The notes below the pieces were generated by a model. It searched no databases. It was not told the DNA's origin and saw only the letters and a list, made by a program, of their open reading frames with translations. Positions 14,648-23,211 of a stretch of DNA of 46,325 bases are shown here, piece by piece (positions within the stretch are counted from its first letter, which is position 1; each line of letters starts with the position of its first letter). Where the stretch lies: contig CAVDDT010000035.1 of assembly GCA_963607765.1 (NCBI GenBank), forward strand, positions 1-46,325, written 5' to 3'. The stretch comes from Colivicinus sp963607765 (lineage in GTDB: Bacteria > Bacillota_I > Bacilli_A > Erysipelotrichales > Erysipelotrichaceae). A program made the position numbers and the translations under genes.

Positions 14648-15607
14648 TTACTCAAAGTGCTTGAAATGTAAGCCTAAGTCCTCAATTTTTTCTTTAACTT
14701 CCTTAAGTGACTTCTTGCCTAAATTTCTAACGTGAGCCATTTCATCTTCTGTCTTTAAAGTTAATTCTTCAACAGTTGAGATTCCAGCTCTTTTTAAACA
14801 GTTATATGATCTAACGGTTAAATCTAAATCTTCAATAGACATATTTACTGTCTTAGCGTTATTTTCGTGAGCTTTCTCTTCCATAACGCTTTCAGACTCT
14901 TTAACTTTTTGATCAACTTCAGTTAGTAATTCTAAATGAGAGATAAGAATCTTGCTAGCTAATGCGATTGACTCTTGAGGATTAATAGAACCATCAGTCC
15001 ATACTTCAACAGTTAATTCATCATATTTAGCGCTTTGACCAACACGTGTTGGTTCTACCTCAAAGTTAGCTTTTACAACTGGTGTATAAATAGCATCAGT
15101 ATAAATTGTGCCAATGCCTTGTGATGAACCTTGATATAATTGCTTATTTTCATCAGCAGATACATAGCCTCTACCTTTTCTAGCAATTAGTTCCATATCT
15201 AGTACACCGCCTTCTTCAACGTGAGCGATAACTAAATCAGGATTTAATACTTCAACACCACCAGGTACAATAATATCCTTACCAGTTACTGTGCAAGGAC
15301 CTTTAGCACTGATTCTCAAAGTATAATTGTCATCATCCATAACATCAAGAATTAAAGACTTGATGTTTAAGATAATCATTGTAACGTCTTCTTTAACACC
15401 TTTAATTGATGAGAATTCATGATAAATTCCATCAAGCTTGATTGAATATACTGCACCACCTGGTAATGAAGAAAGCATAACTCTTCTTAATGCATTACCT
15501 AGTGTAGTACCAAAGCCTCTCTCTAAAGGTGAAATTACAAATTTACCATAATGTTTATCTTCAACATATTCAGAAATTTTAAATTTAGGACGTTCAAATT
15601 TTTGCAT
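14648..15607 (-). CDS. rpoA: RNA polymerase alpha subunit
   Basis: A 319-residue alpha subunit whose dimer starts polymerase assembly. The N-terminal domain (to ~230) holds the dimerisation and beta-contact segments (ISPLERGFGTTLGNALRRVM, SSLPGGAVYSIKLDG). After an acidic linker, the C-terminal domain (~250-315) has the helix-hairpin-helix pair (DLTVRSYNCLKRAGISTVEE, RNLGKKSLKEVKEKIEDLG) that binds UP-element DNA and activators. AGGAGG precedes the ATG. Gene order and length are as in other Bacillota. Confidence 0.99.
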   Translation of the reverse strand: MQKFERPKFKISEYVEDKHYGKFVISPLERGFGTTLGNALRRVMLSSLPGGAVYSIKLDGIYHEFSSIKGVKEDVTMIILNIKSLILDVMDDDNYTLRISAKGPCTVTGKDIIVPGGVEVLNPDLVIAHVEEGGVLDMELIARKGRGYVSADENKQLYQGSSQGIGTIYTDAIYTPVVKANFEVEPTRVGQSAKYDELTVEVWTDGSINPQESIALASKILISHLELLTEVDQKVKESESVMEEKAHENNAKTVNMSIEDLDLTVRSYNCLKRAGISTVEELTLKTEDEMAHVRNLGKKSLKEVKEKIEDLGLHFKHFE

Positions 15608-15620
15608 ATGTTACCTCCTA

Positions 15621-16007
15621 TTAACCTCTAGGTTTCTTTGGTGGACGACATCCATTATGTGGAACAGGTGTAACGTCACTAATAGCTGTAATTTCTAGAC
15701 CTGCAGTAGCTAGTGCTCTAACAGCAGCTTCTCTACCTGGGCCTGGTCCTTTAACTTCTACTTGAACCTTGCGCATGCCATGATCCATAGCGCTCTTTCC
15801 AGCTGCTTCTGAAACAAGTTGAGCAGCATAAGGTGTAGACTTACGAGAACCCTTATAGCCTAATGCACCAGCACTAGACCAAGATACAACGTTACCAGCT
15901 TCATCAGTAATCGTTACAATTGTGTTATTAAATGTTGAGTGAACGTGTGCGATACCGCTAGCCACATTCTTCTTAACACGTTTCTTACGAACTGTTTTTT
16001 GTGCCAT
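15621..16007 (-). CDS. rpsK: 30S ribosomal protein S11
   Basis: A 128-residue small-subunit platform protein next to the mRNA exit. Conserved segments are IAHVHSTFNNTIVTITD, SAGALGYKGSRKSTPYAAQ and the C-terminus VTPVPHNGCRPPKKPRG. GGAGG lies before the ATG. It sits between rpsM and rpoA, 13 bases before rpoA, in standard alpha-operon order. Confidence 0.98.
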   Translation of the reverse strand: MAQKTVRKKRVKKNVASGIAHVHSTFNNTIVTITDEAGNVVSWSSAGALGYKGSRKSTPYAAQLVSEAAGKSAMDHGMRKVQVEVKGPGPGREAAVRALATAGLEITAISDVTPVPHNGCRPPKKPRG

Positions 16008-16018
16008 AACTTTACCTC

Positions 16019-16384
16019 CTACTTCTTCTTGTTAGCTACTGTACGACGAGGTCCCTTACGTGTACGAGCATTTGTTTTTGTTCTTTGACCTCTACAAGGT
16101 AGACCTTTTCTATGTCTCATACCTCTATAACAAGCAACTTCCATAAGTCTCTTGATATCAAGTTGAGTATCTCTTCTTAAGTCACCTTCAAGTTTGTAGC
16201 TATCTAAAGCTTTACGAATAGCATTTAATTGGTCATCAGTTAAATCCTTAACGCGGATATCTTCACTGATGCCGTTTTCAGCTAATACTTTCTTAGCAGT
16301 TGGTAATCCAACACCATAGATATATGTTAATGATACAACTACGCGCTTATCATTAGGAATATCTACACCAGCAATACGAGCCAT
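16019..16384 (-). CDS. rpsM: 30S ribosomal protein S13
   Basis: A 121-residue head protein that contacts the P-site tRNA and the L5 bridge. It starts MARIAGVDIPNDKRVVVSLT, has the helix-two-turn-helix region YIYGVGLPTAKKVLAENGI, and ends in the basic tail GLPCRGQRTKTNARTRKGPR. GGGAGG lies before the ATG. First gene of the alpha block, 16 bases after rpmJ. Confidence 0.98.
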   Translation of the reverse strand: MARIAGVDIPNDKRVVVSLTYIYGVGLPTAKKVLAENGISEDIRVKDLTDDQLNAIRKALDSYKLEGDLRRDTQLDIKRLMEVACYRGMRHRKGLPCRGQRTKTNARTRKGPRRTVANKKK

Positions 16385-16400
16385 TTAATTTCCTCCCTTT

Positions 16401-16514
16401 TTAACCTTGTCTTTGTTTGTGTTTAGGGTTTTCACAGATAACCATAACGCGACCTTTACGCTTAATTACACGGCACTTGTCGCAAATAGGTTTTACAGAT
16501 GGTCTTACTTTCAT
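16401..16514 (-). CDS. rpmJ: 50S ribosomal protein L36
   Basis: A 37-residue protein I read directly from the minus strand. It begins MKVRPSVKPICDKCRVIKRK and ends with a CENPKHKQRQG tail. The zinc ligands Cys11, Cys14, Cys27 and His32 are all present, so this is the zinc-containing C+ form. AGGGAGG lies before the ATG. It lies between infA and rpsM, the standard place. Confidence 0.97.
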   Translation of the reverse strand: MKVRPSVKPICDKCRVIKRKGRVMVICENPKHKQRQG

Positions 16515-16531
16515 CTAATTTCCCTCCTAGA

Positions 16532-16750
16532 CTACTTATGTCTAAATGTAATACGCCCACGTGTTAAATCATAAGGTGAAATTTCTACGGTCACTCTATC
16601 ACCTGGTAAAATGCGGATGTAATGCATGCGGATTTTACCAGAAACGTGAGCCAGGATTTCGTGTCCATTCTCTAGTTTCACCTTGAACTTTGCATTTGGT
16701 AAGGTATCAGTTACCAAACCATCAATTTCAATAACATCTTGCTTAGCCAA
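16532..16750 (-). CDS. infA: translation initiation factor IF-1
   Basis: A 72-residue OB-fold factor that blocks the A site during initiation. The sequence MAKQDVIEIDGLVTDTLPNA, then FKVKLENGHEILAHVSGKIR and the end DLTRGRITFRHK match IF-1 over the full length. The start codon is TTG (16750-16748), preceded by GGAGG 8 bases away inside the last codons of map; no in-frame ATG fits. A weak start for IF-1 is unusual and may lower its yield relative to its neighbours. Confidence 0.97.
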   Translation of the reverse strand: MAKQDVIEIDGLVTDTLPNAKFKVKLENGHEILAHVSGKIRMHYIRILPGDRVTVEISPYDLTRGRITFRHK

Positions 16751-16753
16751 ATA

Positions 16754-17506
16754 CTAGTCCTCCTTAGTCAAGATTTTATAACCATCTTTTGTAATAGCGA
16801 TACTATGTTCATAATGAGCAGACATACTTCTCTCTTTATTAACAACAGCCCAGCCATCACTAAGGGTTATACAATGAGGTTTTCCTTCAAACACCATTGG
16901 CTCTACCGCGATACACATTCCAGGCTTTAAAAGCTCTAATGTATGAGGTCTACCAACATTTGGCACATAAGGATCCTCGTGTACACTTTTTCCTATGCCA
17001 TGTCCTGTATATTCAATTGGAGTTGAATATCCATATGACTCAACATAAGTCTGTACAGCGTTAGCAATATCACCAACGCGATTTCCTGGTTTTGCTTGTT
17101 CTAAGCCTTTGTATAATGCATCTTCAGTGACTCTCATTAAATCTAGAGTACTTTGTTTGACATTACCAACAGCATAAGTCCAACCGCTGTCTCCATGATA
17201 CCCTTTATAGCAAGCACCAACATCAACGGTGATAATATCGCCGTCTTTTAGAACGCAACTATGACTAGGTATACCGTGTACAAGTATTTCGTTTACTGAA
17301 GTACATACAGCACCAGGGAAGCCATAGAGACCTTTAAAAGAAGGAGTAGCTCCGTTTTCTCTAATAACTTCCTCACATATTTTATCAATTTGTGCGGTAG
17401 AAATTCCAGGCCTAATTACTTCTTTTAACTTTTTATGAACAAGGGCAACAATTGTGCCAGCTTTATCCATAAGTTCAATCTCTCTGGAAGACTTAAGAGT
17501 AATCAT
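16754..17506 (-). CDS. map: methionine aminopeptidase, type I
   Basis: A 250-residue M24A metalloenzyme that removes the initiator Met from new proteins. The five metal ligands sit in DGDIITVDVGACYKGYHGDS (two Asp), YTGHGIGKSVHEDP (His), AVEPMVFEG (Glu) and AHYEHSIAI (Glu). The type I form lacks the large insertion of type II. Its ATG overlaps the adk stop (TAATG), so the two are coupled. Standard spc-operon position between adk and infA. Confidence 0.98.
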   Translation of the reverse strand: MITLKSSREIELMDKAGTIVALVHKKLKEVIRPGISTAQIDKICEEVIRENGATPSFKGLYGFPGAVCTSVNEILVHGIPSHSCVLKDGDIITVDVGACYKGYHGDSGWTYAVGNVKQSTLDLMRVTEDALYKGLEQAKPGNRVGDIANAVQTYVESYGYSTPIEYTGHGIGKSVHEDPYVPNVGRPHTLELLKPGMCIAVEPMVFEGKPHCITLSDGWAVVNKERSMSAHYEHSIAITKDGYKILTKED

Positions 17507-18156
17507 TAAAGATTACCCCCAAGCCCAATTTTAATATCTGCAAAAACCTTTTCAGGATTTTGATCAGCATTAATAGTTTTAACTAAACCTTTTTCCTTAT
17601 AGAATTCTATAACAGGTTCAGTTGAAGCGTAGTAAGCATCAAGTCTAGTGCTTAAAGCCTCTAGAGTGTCATCTTTTCTTTGTTCAAGAGTTCCACCACA
17701 AACATCACATACACCATCAACCTTACTAGGTTTATTTGTAATGTGATAAATTGACTTACAGTTTTTACATACTCTACGACCAGTGATTCTATTTTTTAAA
17801 ACTTCATCATCTAAGTCTAAGTCAATAACTGAATCAATTTTCATTCCAAGAGAATTTAGAATTACATCCAAATCCTTAGCTTGTGCTAAAGTTCTAGGAT
17901 ATCCATCAAACAAGAACCCTTTTTTGATGTCATCTTTTCCAAGCCTTTCAGCAATTAAATCGTGAATAATCTCATCAGGAACAAGCATTCCCTTTTCCAT
18001 ATATTCAGTAACTTTAACACCTAGTTCACTTTTAGAACTAACAGCTTCTCTTAACATATCGCCAGTTGAAATATGAACGACATCATATTCACTAACAATC
18101 TTTTCTGACATTGTCCCTTTACCAGTACCAGGGGCACCAATAATTAGAAGATTCAT
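17506..18156 (-). CDS. adk: adenylate kinase
   Basis: A 216-residue enzyme that interconverts ATP + AMP and 2 ADP. It has the P-loop IIGAPGTGKGTMSEKI, the AMP-binding segment HISTGDMLREAV and DGYPRTLAQAKDLD. The long LID contains a structural zinc site of four Cys (CKNC and CDVC), typical of Gram-positive adenylate kinases. It begins right after secY (the ATG follows the stop directly) and overlaps map. Confidence 0.98.
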   Translation of the reverse strand: MNLLIIGAPGTGKGTMSEKIVSEYDVVHISTGDMLREAVSSKSELGVKVTEYMEKGMLVPDEIIHDLIAERLGKDDIKKGFLFDGYPRTLAQAKDLDVILNSLGMKIDSVIDLDLDDEVLKNRITGRRVCKNCKSIYHITNKPSKVDGVCDVCGGTLEQRKDDTLEALSTRLDAYYASTEPVIEFYKEKGLVKTINADQNPEKVFADIKIGLGGNL

Positions 18157-19434
18157 TTACTTACCTACAAAACCTTTATATTGTTTCGTTGTTAATTGTC
18201 CTTTTAGTTCTTTGATTGTATCCATCGCAACACCAACTACAATGATGATACCTGTACCACCAAGAGCCGCTCTTTGCGATAGTCCAGTTATAATACTTAC
18301 AACATAAGGAAGAAGTGCTATAAATGTTAACAATAAAGCACCAAGACAAGTAATACGATTTAAGACTTTAGAAACATATTCTTTAGTCTCACTGCCAGGT
18401 CTTACACCTGGAATATATTGTCCTTGTTTACCTAAATCTTCACTCATCTTCTGAGGATCTATAGTTAGATTTGTATAGAAGAATGTGAAGAGGATAATTA
18501 GAACAGCATAGAATAATAAGAACCATGGATTAGTAAAATCACATAGATTGCTTAAGAAATTATATGCATTAGTGTTTACCCAAGATGCAATAATTTGTGG
18601 GCCTTGAATTAAAGCACTCGCAAAAATTACTGGGATAACACTTGCACTATTTATCTTTAATGGCAAATGATTCAAATCACCCTTTGACTTATTTAAACGT
18701 TGACTGCTAGATTGTTGAATTGGAATTCTTCTTTCAGCCATTTGCATAACAACTACAAGTACGATAATTGCAATATACATTAGACAATAGATTATAAATC
18801 CAGGAATGCCTAATGAGCTTGTTGCATTTTCACCAATAAATGTTTGGTATACAAGTTTAAAATTATTTGGCATATCAGCAACGATACCAGCAAAGATAAT
18901 TACTGAAACACCGTTTCCGATGCCCTTTGTAGTAATTTGGTCAGCCAACCACAACAAGAACATTGTACCAGCTGTAAAAATTACCGCAATATAAGCATAA
19001 CTTACAAATCCAGGATTATCTACCATGCTATATTGGTTAGATAATAGTTGAACAATGAAGTAACCTTGGACAAGAGCTAAGACAACTCCTAGATAACGCG
19101 TAATGCGATCCATTTGTTGTCTGCCCTTTTTACCTGATTTAGCCATTTCAGTTAAAGCAGGTATAATATCCATACTTAACAACTGAATGATGATACTAGC
19201 TGTGATGTATGGTCCAACACCCAATGAGAAGATTGACATCTGCTCAATTGAACCACCACCAAGTAGTGACATCATATTTAGAATTGAGTTAGCACTTAGT
19301 GAGATGACTGTATCATTTATACCTGGAGCAGGAATTGCTGAACCAAGACGATAGATAAATAGTATTACTAAGGTAAATAGTATCTTTTTTCTAATTTCTT
19401 TATTTTTTAGGAAATCTTTAAAAATACTAATCAT
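18157..19434 (-). CDS. secY: protein translocase subunit SecY
   Basis: A 425-residue, ten-helix channel protein of the Sec translocon in the cytoplasmic membrane. Signatures include YRLGSAIPAPGIND, the plug and first helices with SIFSLGVGPYITASIIIQLL, DQITTKGIGNGVSVIIFAGI and the C-terminal GQYIPGVRPGSETKEYVSKV with TGLSQRAALGGTGIIIVVGV. A GAGG site lies in the end of rplO. It follows rplO as usual in the spc operon. Confidence 0.98.
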   Translation of the reverse strand: MISIFKDFLKNKEIRKKILFTLVILFIYRLGSAIPAPGINDTVISLSANSILNMMSLLGGGSIEQMSIFSLGVGPYITASIIIQLLSMDIIPALTEMAKSGKKGRQQMDRITRYLGVVLALVQGYFIVQLLSNQYSMVDNPGFVSYAYIAVIFTAGTMFLLWLADQITTKGIGNGVSVIIFAGIVADMPNNFKLVYQTFIGENATSSLGIPGFIIYCLMYIAIIVLVVVMQMAERRIPIQQSSSQRLNKSKGDLNHLPLKINSASVIPVIFASALIQGPQIIASWVNTNAYNFLSNLCDFTNPWFLLFYAVLIILFTFFYTNLTIDPQKMSEDLGKQGQYIPGVRPGSETKEYVSKVLNRITCLGALLLTFIALLPYVVSIITGLSQRAALGGTGIIIVVGVAMDTIKELKGQLTTKQYKGFVGK

Positions 19435-19435
19435 C

Positions 19436-19876
19436 TTATTTAGCCTCTACTGTTCCGCCCGCCTTTTCAATAGCTGCCTTTGCGCTAGCAGAAACTTTAT
19501 CACATTTAACAGTTAATTTCTTAGTTAATGTACCATTGCCTAATACTTTAACACCATCAAATTCCTTCTTAACAAGACCAGATTCCTTTAAAATTTCAGG
19601 AGTAACTGTAGCGCCATCATCGAATTTTTCTAAATCAACAAGATTTACTACAGCATATTCTTTTCTAGTGAAGTTAGTGAAGCCTCTTTTAGGCATACGC
19701 TTATAGAATGGAGTTTGTCCACCTTCGAAACCGATAGCAACACCGCCACCAGATCTAGCGTTTTGGCCCTTGTGACCTTTGCCAGCAGTCTTGCCTTGGC
19801 CAGATCCAAGTCCTCTACCTAAACGCTTAACATCTTTACGAGCACCATCATTATATTTCATTTCATGTAAATTCAT
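19436..19876 (-). CDS. rplO: 50S ribosomal protein L15
   Basis: A 146-residue large-subunit protein. The long Gly/Arg-rich N-terminal arm (VKRLGRGLGSGQGKTAGKGH, then KGQNARSGGGVAIGFEGGQT) threads into 23S rRNA. The globular end has VLGNGTLTKKLTVKCDKVSA. AGGGGG lies before the ATG. It starts 12 bases after rpsE, so rpmD (L30), which normally lies between them, is missing. Confidence 0.98.
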   Translation of the reverse strand: MNLHEMKYNDGARKDVKRLGRGLGSGQGKTAGKGHKGQNARSGGGVAIGFEGGQTPFYKRMPKRGFTNFTRKEYAVVNLVDLEKFDDGATVTPEILKESGLVKKEFDGVKVLGNGTLTKKLTVKCDKVSASAKAAIEKAGGTVEAK

Positions 19877-19888
19877 TTTAGCGCCCCC

Positions 19889-20422
19889 TTATCTAATTTC
19901 TTCAACTTTCTTACCACGAAGCTTAGCTACGCTGTTAACTGTCTTAAGATTCTTTAAAGCAGTAAATGTAGCTTGAACCATGTTGATAGAAGTTCTTGAA
20001 CCAGTACACTTAGTAATAACATCTGAACAGCCTGCAAGTTCTAGAACATCACGAACAGCACCGCCAGCGATAATACCAGTACCTTCACTAGCTGGTTTTA
20101 GCAATACTTCACCAGCACCAAATTCACCAACGATTGGATGTGGTACAGTTCTATAGCCATTTACTAGAGGAACTCTAATAACATTCTTCTTTGCAGCTTC
20201 GCTAGCTTTTCTAATAGCATCTGGTACTTCGTTTGCTTTTCCTGTACCAAAGCCTACTCTACCTTTCTTATCTCCGATAACAACAAGAGCAGAGAAACGC
20301 ATACGACGACCACCTTTTACAGTTTTAGAGATACGATTGATTTTAACTACACGCTCTTCGAATTCTTTCTTTTCTCTTTCGCGGAAGTTTCTTTTTGGTT
20401 TACGATTATCTTTTTCTGTCAT
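19889..20422 (-). CDS. rpsE: 30S ribosomal protein S5
   Basis: A 177-residue protein with a dsRBD-like N-terminal half and an S5 C-terminal fold; it takes part in decoding accuracy. Key segments are VVKINRISKTVKGGRRMRFS, ALVVIGDKKGRVGFGTGKAN and SRTSINMVQATFTALKNLK. The N-terminal charged tail (NRKPKRNFREREKKEFEE) is a modest lineage extension. GGAGA precedes the ATG. Confidence 0.98.
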   Translation of the reverse strand: MTEKDNRKPKRNFREREKKEFEERVVKINRISKTVKGGRRMRFSALVVIGDKKGRVGFGTGKANEVPDAIRKASEAAKKNVIRVPLVNGYRTVPHPIVGEFGAGEVLLKPASEGTGIIAGGAVRDVLELAGCSDVITKCTGSRTSINMVQATFTALKNLKTVNSVAKLRGKKVEEIR

Positions 20423-20431
20423 ATCTTTCTC

Positions 20432-20788
20432 CTAGAATTTAAGACCAGCTTCTCTAGCTGCATCTGCAACTGCTTGAATTCTACCATGATAGTTATAGCC
20501 ACCACGATCGAATACAACAGTGTCAATATTCTTTGCTAAAGCAAGTTTAGCAATTTCGCTTCCAACGGCCTTAGCAGCTTCAATGTTGCCACCATTAGCC
20601 AACTTTAATGATTGAGATGAACAAGATACTAAAGTAACACCTTTTTCATCATCAATGATTTGACAGCTGATGTGCTTGTTTGAACGGAATACGTTCAATC
20701 TAGGACAAGAAGCTGTACCACTAATCTTAGTTCTTAAACGTGCATGTCTTCTTTGACGTTCGATATTTTTAGATCCTTTATTAATCAT
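20432..20788 (-). CDS. rplR: 50S ribosomal protein L18
   Basis: A 118-residue 5S-rRNA-binding protein. The basic N-terminal arm (NIERQRRHARLRTKISGTA) and the core (PRLNVFRSNKHISCQIIDDE, VVFDRGGYNYHGRIQAVADA) match L18. GGAG lies before the ATG. Normal order, between rplF and rpsE. Confidence 0.98.
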   Translation of the reverse strand: MINKGSKNIERQRRHARLRTKISGTASCPRLNVFRSNKHISCQIIDDEKGVTLVSCSSQSLKLANGGNIEAAKAVGSEIAKLALAKNIDTVVFDRGGYNYHGRIQAVADAAREAGLKF

Positions 20789-20805
20789 ACATTACTCCTT
20801 TCCTA

Positions 20806-21345
20806 CTAAGCAGCTGTCTTACCTTCTTTACGAAGAATATGTTCATTTTCGTAACGAATACCTTTACCCTTATATGGTTCTGGCTTACGATAAGATCTAA
20901 TAACAGAAGCTACTTCACCAACTCTTTGTTTATCAATACCAGAAACAACAATAGTGTTTGCATCTGGTGTTTCAAGCTTGATGCCATCTTCTGCAGTATA
21001 GTTAATCTCATGAGAATAACCTAAGTTAAGTGTTAACTTACTACCGCTAGCAGCAGCACGGTAACCGATACCTTCGATTAATAATTTCTTTGAATAACCT
21101 TCATTTACACCAACAATCATGTTAGCGATAAGCGCACGAGTTGTACCATGAAGTTGCTTAGTATGCTTTTCTTCATTAGCTCTTGTACACTTTACTTCAT
21201 TACCCTCTACTTTAACTGTAATTAGAGAGCTAAATTGACGTGTTAAAGTTCCCTTAGGACCTTTTACAGTCACCTCATTGCCTTCAGATACTGAAACTTC
21301 AATACCTGCAGGAATGGTAATCGTTTTATTCCCGATACGTGACAT
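20806..21345 (-). CDS. rplF: 50S ribosomal protein L6
   Basis: A 179-residue protein with two repeated L6 folds near the factor-binding site. It begins MSRIGNKTITIPAGIEVSVS and has the C-terminal signature YRKPEPYKGKGIRYENEHIL. AAAGGAG precedes the ATG. Normal spc order. Confidence 0.98.
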   Translation of the reverse strand: MSRIGNKTITIPAGIEVSVSEGNEVTVKGPKGTLTRQFSSLITVKVEGNEVKCTRANEEKHTKQLHGTTRALIANMIVGVNEGYSKKLLIEGIGYRAAASGSKLTLNLGYSHEINYTAEDGIKLETPDANTIVVSGIDKQRVGEVASVIRSYRKPEPYKGKGIRYENEHILRKEGKTAA

Positions 21346-21364
21346 TTATTTTCTCCTTTAATTA

Positions 21365-21769
21365 TTACCAAACGTAGGCAACAACTTCACCGCCAAGCTT
21401 GTTCTTTCTTGCATCGCGGTCAGTCATTAAACCCTTAGATGTTGAGATAATTGCGATACCTAAACCATTTAATACTCTAGGAACAGCATCTACCTTAGCG
21501 TAAACCTTTAAACCAGGTTTAGAAATTCTCTTTAAACCAGTGATAACTTTTTGACCATCTTCACTGTATTTTAATTCGATTGTAATTGTCTTATCTTTAG
21601 CAGATTCGCCTTCAACTTTATAGTTGTTGATGTAACCTTCAGCCTTAAGGATTTTAGCAATTTCAACCTTCATCTTGCTAGATGGAACTTCAACAGTTTC
21701 ATGACCAGCAGTTAAACCATTTCTGATTCTAGTAAGCATATCCGCAATTGGATCTGTCATATTCATCAT
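21365..21769 (-). CDS. rpsH: 30S ribosomal protein S8
   Basis: A 134-residue protein that binds helix 21 of 16S rRNA and in E. coli represses spc-operon translation. It contains MTDPIADMLTRIRNGLTAGH and the end GIAIISTSKGLMTDRDARKN. Several ATGs cluster at the start (21769, 21766 and 21760). The AGGAGG site 8 bases before the first favours 21769, while the family start is the third, MTDPIADML. Confidence 0.97.
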   Translation of the reverse strand: MMNMTDPIADMLTRIRNGLTAGHETVEVPSSKMKVEIAKILKAEGYINNYKVEGESAKDKTITIELKYSEDGQKVITGLKRISKPGLKVYAKVDAVPRVLNGLGIAIISTSKGLMTDRDARKNKLGGEVVAYVW

Positions 21770-21783
21770 TTTTGCTTCCTCCT

Positions 21784-21969
21784 TTACCAGCTTGCCTTCT
21801 TAACTCCAGGAATTTGGCCCTTATAAGCTAATTCTCTGAAACAGATACGACATAATTTGTATTTTCTTAATACTGAATGTGGACGACCACATCTTTCACA
21901 TCTTGTGTAAGCTCTAGTAGAGAACTTTGCAGGACGATGTGCCTTAACTTTCATTGATGTCTTTGCCAT
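21784..21969 (-). CDS. rpsN: 30S ribosomal protein S14, zinc type
   Basis: The short 61-residue, type Z form of S14. Cys24, Cys27, Cys40 and Cys43 (CERC and CRIC) bind zinc, and the end is the conserved GQIPGVKKASW. Many Bacillota also carry a zinc-free paralogue for zinc shortage; none is in this window. AGGAGG precedes the ATG. Confidence 0.98.
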   Translation of the reverse strand: MAKTSMKVKAHRPAKFSTRAYTRCERCGRPHSVLRKYKLCRICFRELAYKGQIPGVKKASW

Positions 21970-21980
21970 AGTTCCCTCCT

Positions 21981-22520
21981 TTACTTAACAAATGGCATGC
22001 CAAGTTCAACTAATAAGTCCTTAGCTTCTTCATTTGTCTTAGCTGTTGTAACAACAACGATATCCATTCCTCTTACTTTATTTACTTTATCGTATTGAAT
22101 TTCAGGGAAAATGATTTGTTCCTTAACACCAAGAGTGTAGTTACCTCTACCATCAAATGCAGTAGCGCTAACACCATGGAAATCTCTTACACGAGGAAGA
22201 ACAACTGATACAAGCTTATCCATAAACTCATACATCTTTTCTCCACGAAGAGTAACCTTGCAACCAATTGGCATACCTTCTCTTAATTTGAAGTTAGCGA
22301 TTGATTTCTTAGCCTTTGTAACAACTGGCTTTTGACCAGCGATAGCAGTTAAATCAGCAACAGCTTCATCAAGAGCCTTTGGATTACTTACAGCTTCACC
22401 AACACCTAAGTTAATAACAATCTTTTCAAGCTTAGGAATTTGCATAGCAGAAGTATAACCATGTTTCTTAACTAAAGCAGGCTTAATTTCATTAATGTAT
22501 CTCTCTTTTAAACGATTCAT
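21981..22520 (-). CDS. rplE: 50S ribosomal protein L5
   Basis: A 179-residue protein of the central protuberance that binds 5S rRNA and contacts P-site tRNA and S13. Conserved parts are IPKLEKIVINLGVGEAVSNP, IANFKLREGMPIGCKVTLRG and the C-terminal IVVVTTAKTNEEAKDLL. The ATG overlaps the rplX stop (TAATG), with a ribosome binding site (GGAGGAGAA) made of the last rplX codons. Confidence 0.98.
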   Translation of the reverse strand: MNRLKERYINEIKPALVKKHGYTSAMQIPKLEKIVINLGVGEAVSNPKALDEAVADLTAIAGQKPVVTKAKKSIANFKLREGMPIGCKVTLRGEKMYEFMDKLVSVVLPRVRDFHGVSATAFDGRGNYTLGVKEQIIFPEIQYDKVNKVRGMDIVVVTTAKTNEEAKDLLVELGMPFVK

Positions 22521-22819
22521 TATTCTTCTCCTCCTTTAGCTTTCTTAGTTGACTTCTTTTCTGCAGGCTTCTTGGCAGCTTTCTTAGCAGCCTTCTTCTT
22601 GCCTTCAGAAATCTTTACATTACTTGCGTTGATAGGGCATTCCATATCAATGATGCCACCATCAGGATTGATTTGATTAGGTTTTTGGTGTTTCTTCTTA
22701 ATATTTACACCTTCAACAATAACTTTGTTTGTTTTAGGGAAACAAGCCTTTACTTCACCAACTGTACCCTTATCATGTCCAGTGATGACCTGAACTTTAT
22801 CGCCTTTTTTGATTTTCAT
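22520..22819 (-). CDS. rplX: 50S ribosomal protein L24 with Lys/Ala-rich tail
   Basis: A 99-residue protein that starts early assembly of the large subunit. The KOW motif is in KIKKGDKVQVITGHDKGTVG, followed by VIVEGVNIKKKHQKPNQ. The last ~28 residues are a low-complexity tail of Lys, Ala and Pro (KKKAAKKAAKKPAEKKSTKK), beyond what most L24 proteins have and probably disordered. Coupled to rplE by a one-base overlap. Confidence 0.97.
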   Translation of the reverse strand: MKIKKGDKVQVITGHDKGTVGEVKACFPKTNKVIVEGVNIKKKHQKPNQINPDGGIIDMECPINASNVKISEGKKKAAKKAAKKPAEKKSTKKAKGGEE

Positions 22820-22833
22820 AAATTCAGATCCTC

Positions 22834-23202
22834 CTATAATACTTCTGGTGCTAGAGAAACAATCTTCATAAAGTCTCTATCACGAAGTTCTCTTGCCACT
22901 GGACCAAAGATTCTTGTTCCAAGTGGAGTCTTATCATCCTTAATAATAACTGCAGCGTTATCATCAAACTTAATATAAGAACCATTTTCTCTGCTGATAC
23001 CATATTTAGTTCTAACGATAACAGCCTTTACTACTTGGCCCTTCTTAGCAGCACCACCAGGTGCAGCTTCCTTAACAGAACATACAACAACATCACCAAT
23101 GTTACTTGTTTTTCTATTAGAACCGCCTAAACATCTAATAACTAGTAATTCTTTAGCACCACTGTTATCAGCGACTTTTAATCTTGACTCATTATGTATC
23201 AT
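22834..23202 (-). CDS. rplN: 50S ribosomal protein L14
   Basis: A 122-residue interface protein. It starts MIHNESRLKVADNSGAKELL and contains VRTKYGISRENGSYIKFDDN and the C-terminal RIFGPVARELRDRDFMKIVS, where RsfS and bridge B8 contact. AGGAGG precedes the ATG. Normal order rpsQ-rplN-rplX. Confidence 0.98.
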   Translation of the reverse strand: MIHNESRLKVADNSGAKELLVIRCLGGSNRKTSNIGDVVVCSVKEAAPGGAAKKGQVVKAVIVRTKYGISRENGSYIKFDDNAAVIIKDDKTPLGTRIFGPVARELRDRDFMKIVSLAPEVL

Positions 23203-23211
23203 AATTGCCTC

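Noticed and set aside
22536..22610. Lys/Ala codon repeats at the end of rplX as a possible DNA repeat element
   Set aside because: The repetition is at amino-acid level (AAKK units) in a protein tail, not an independent DNA repeat.
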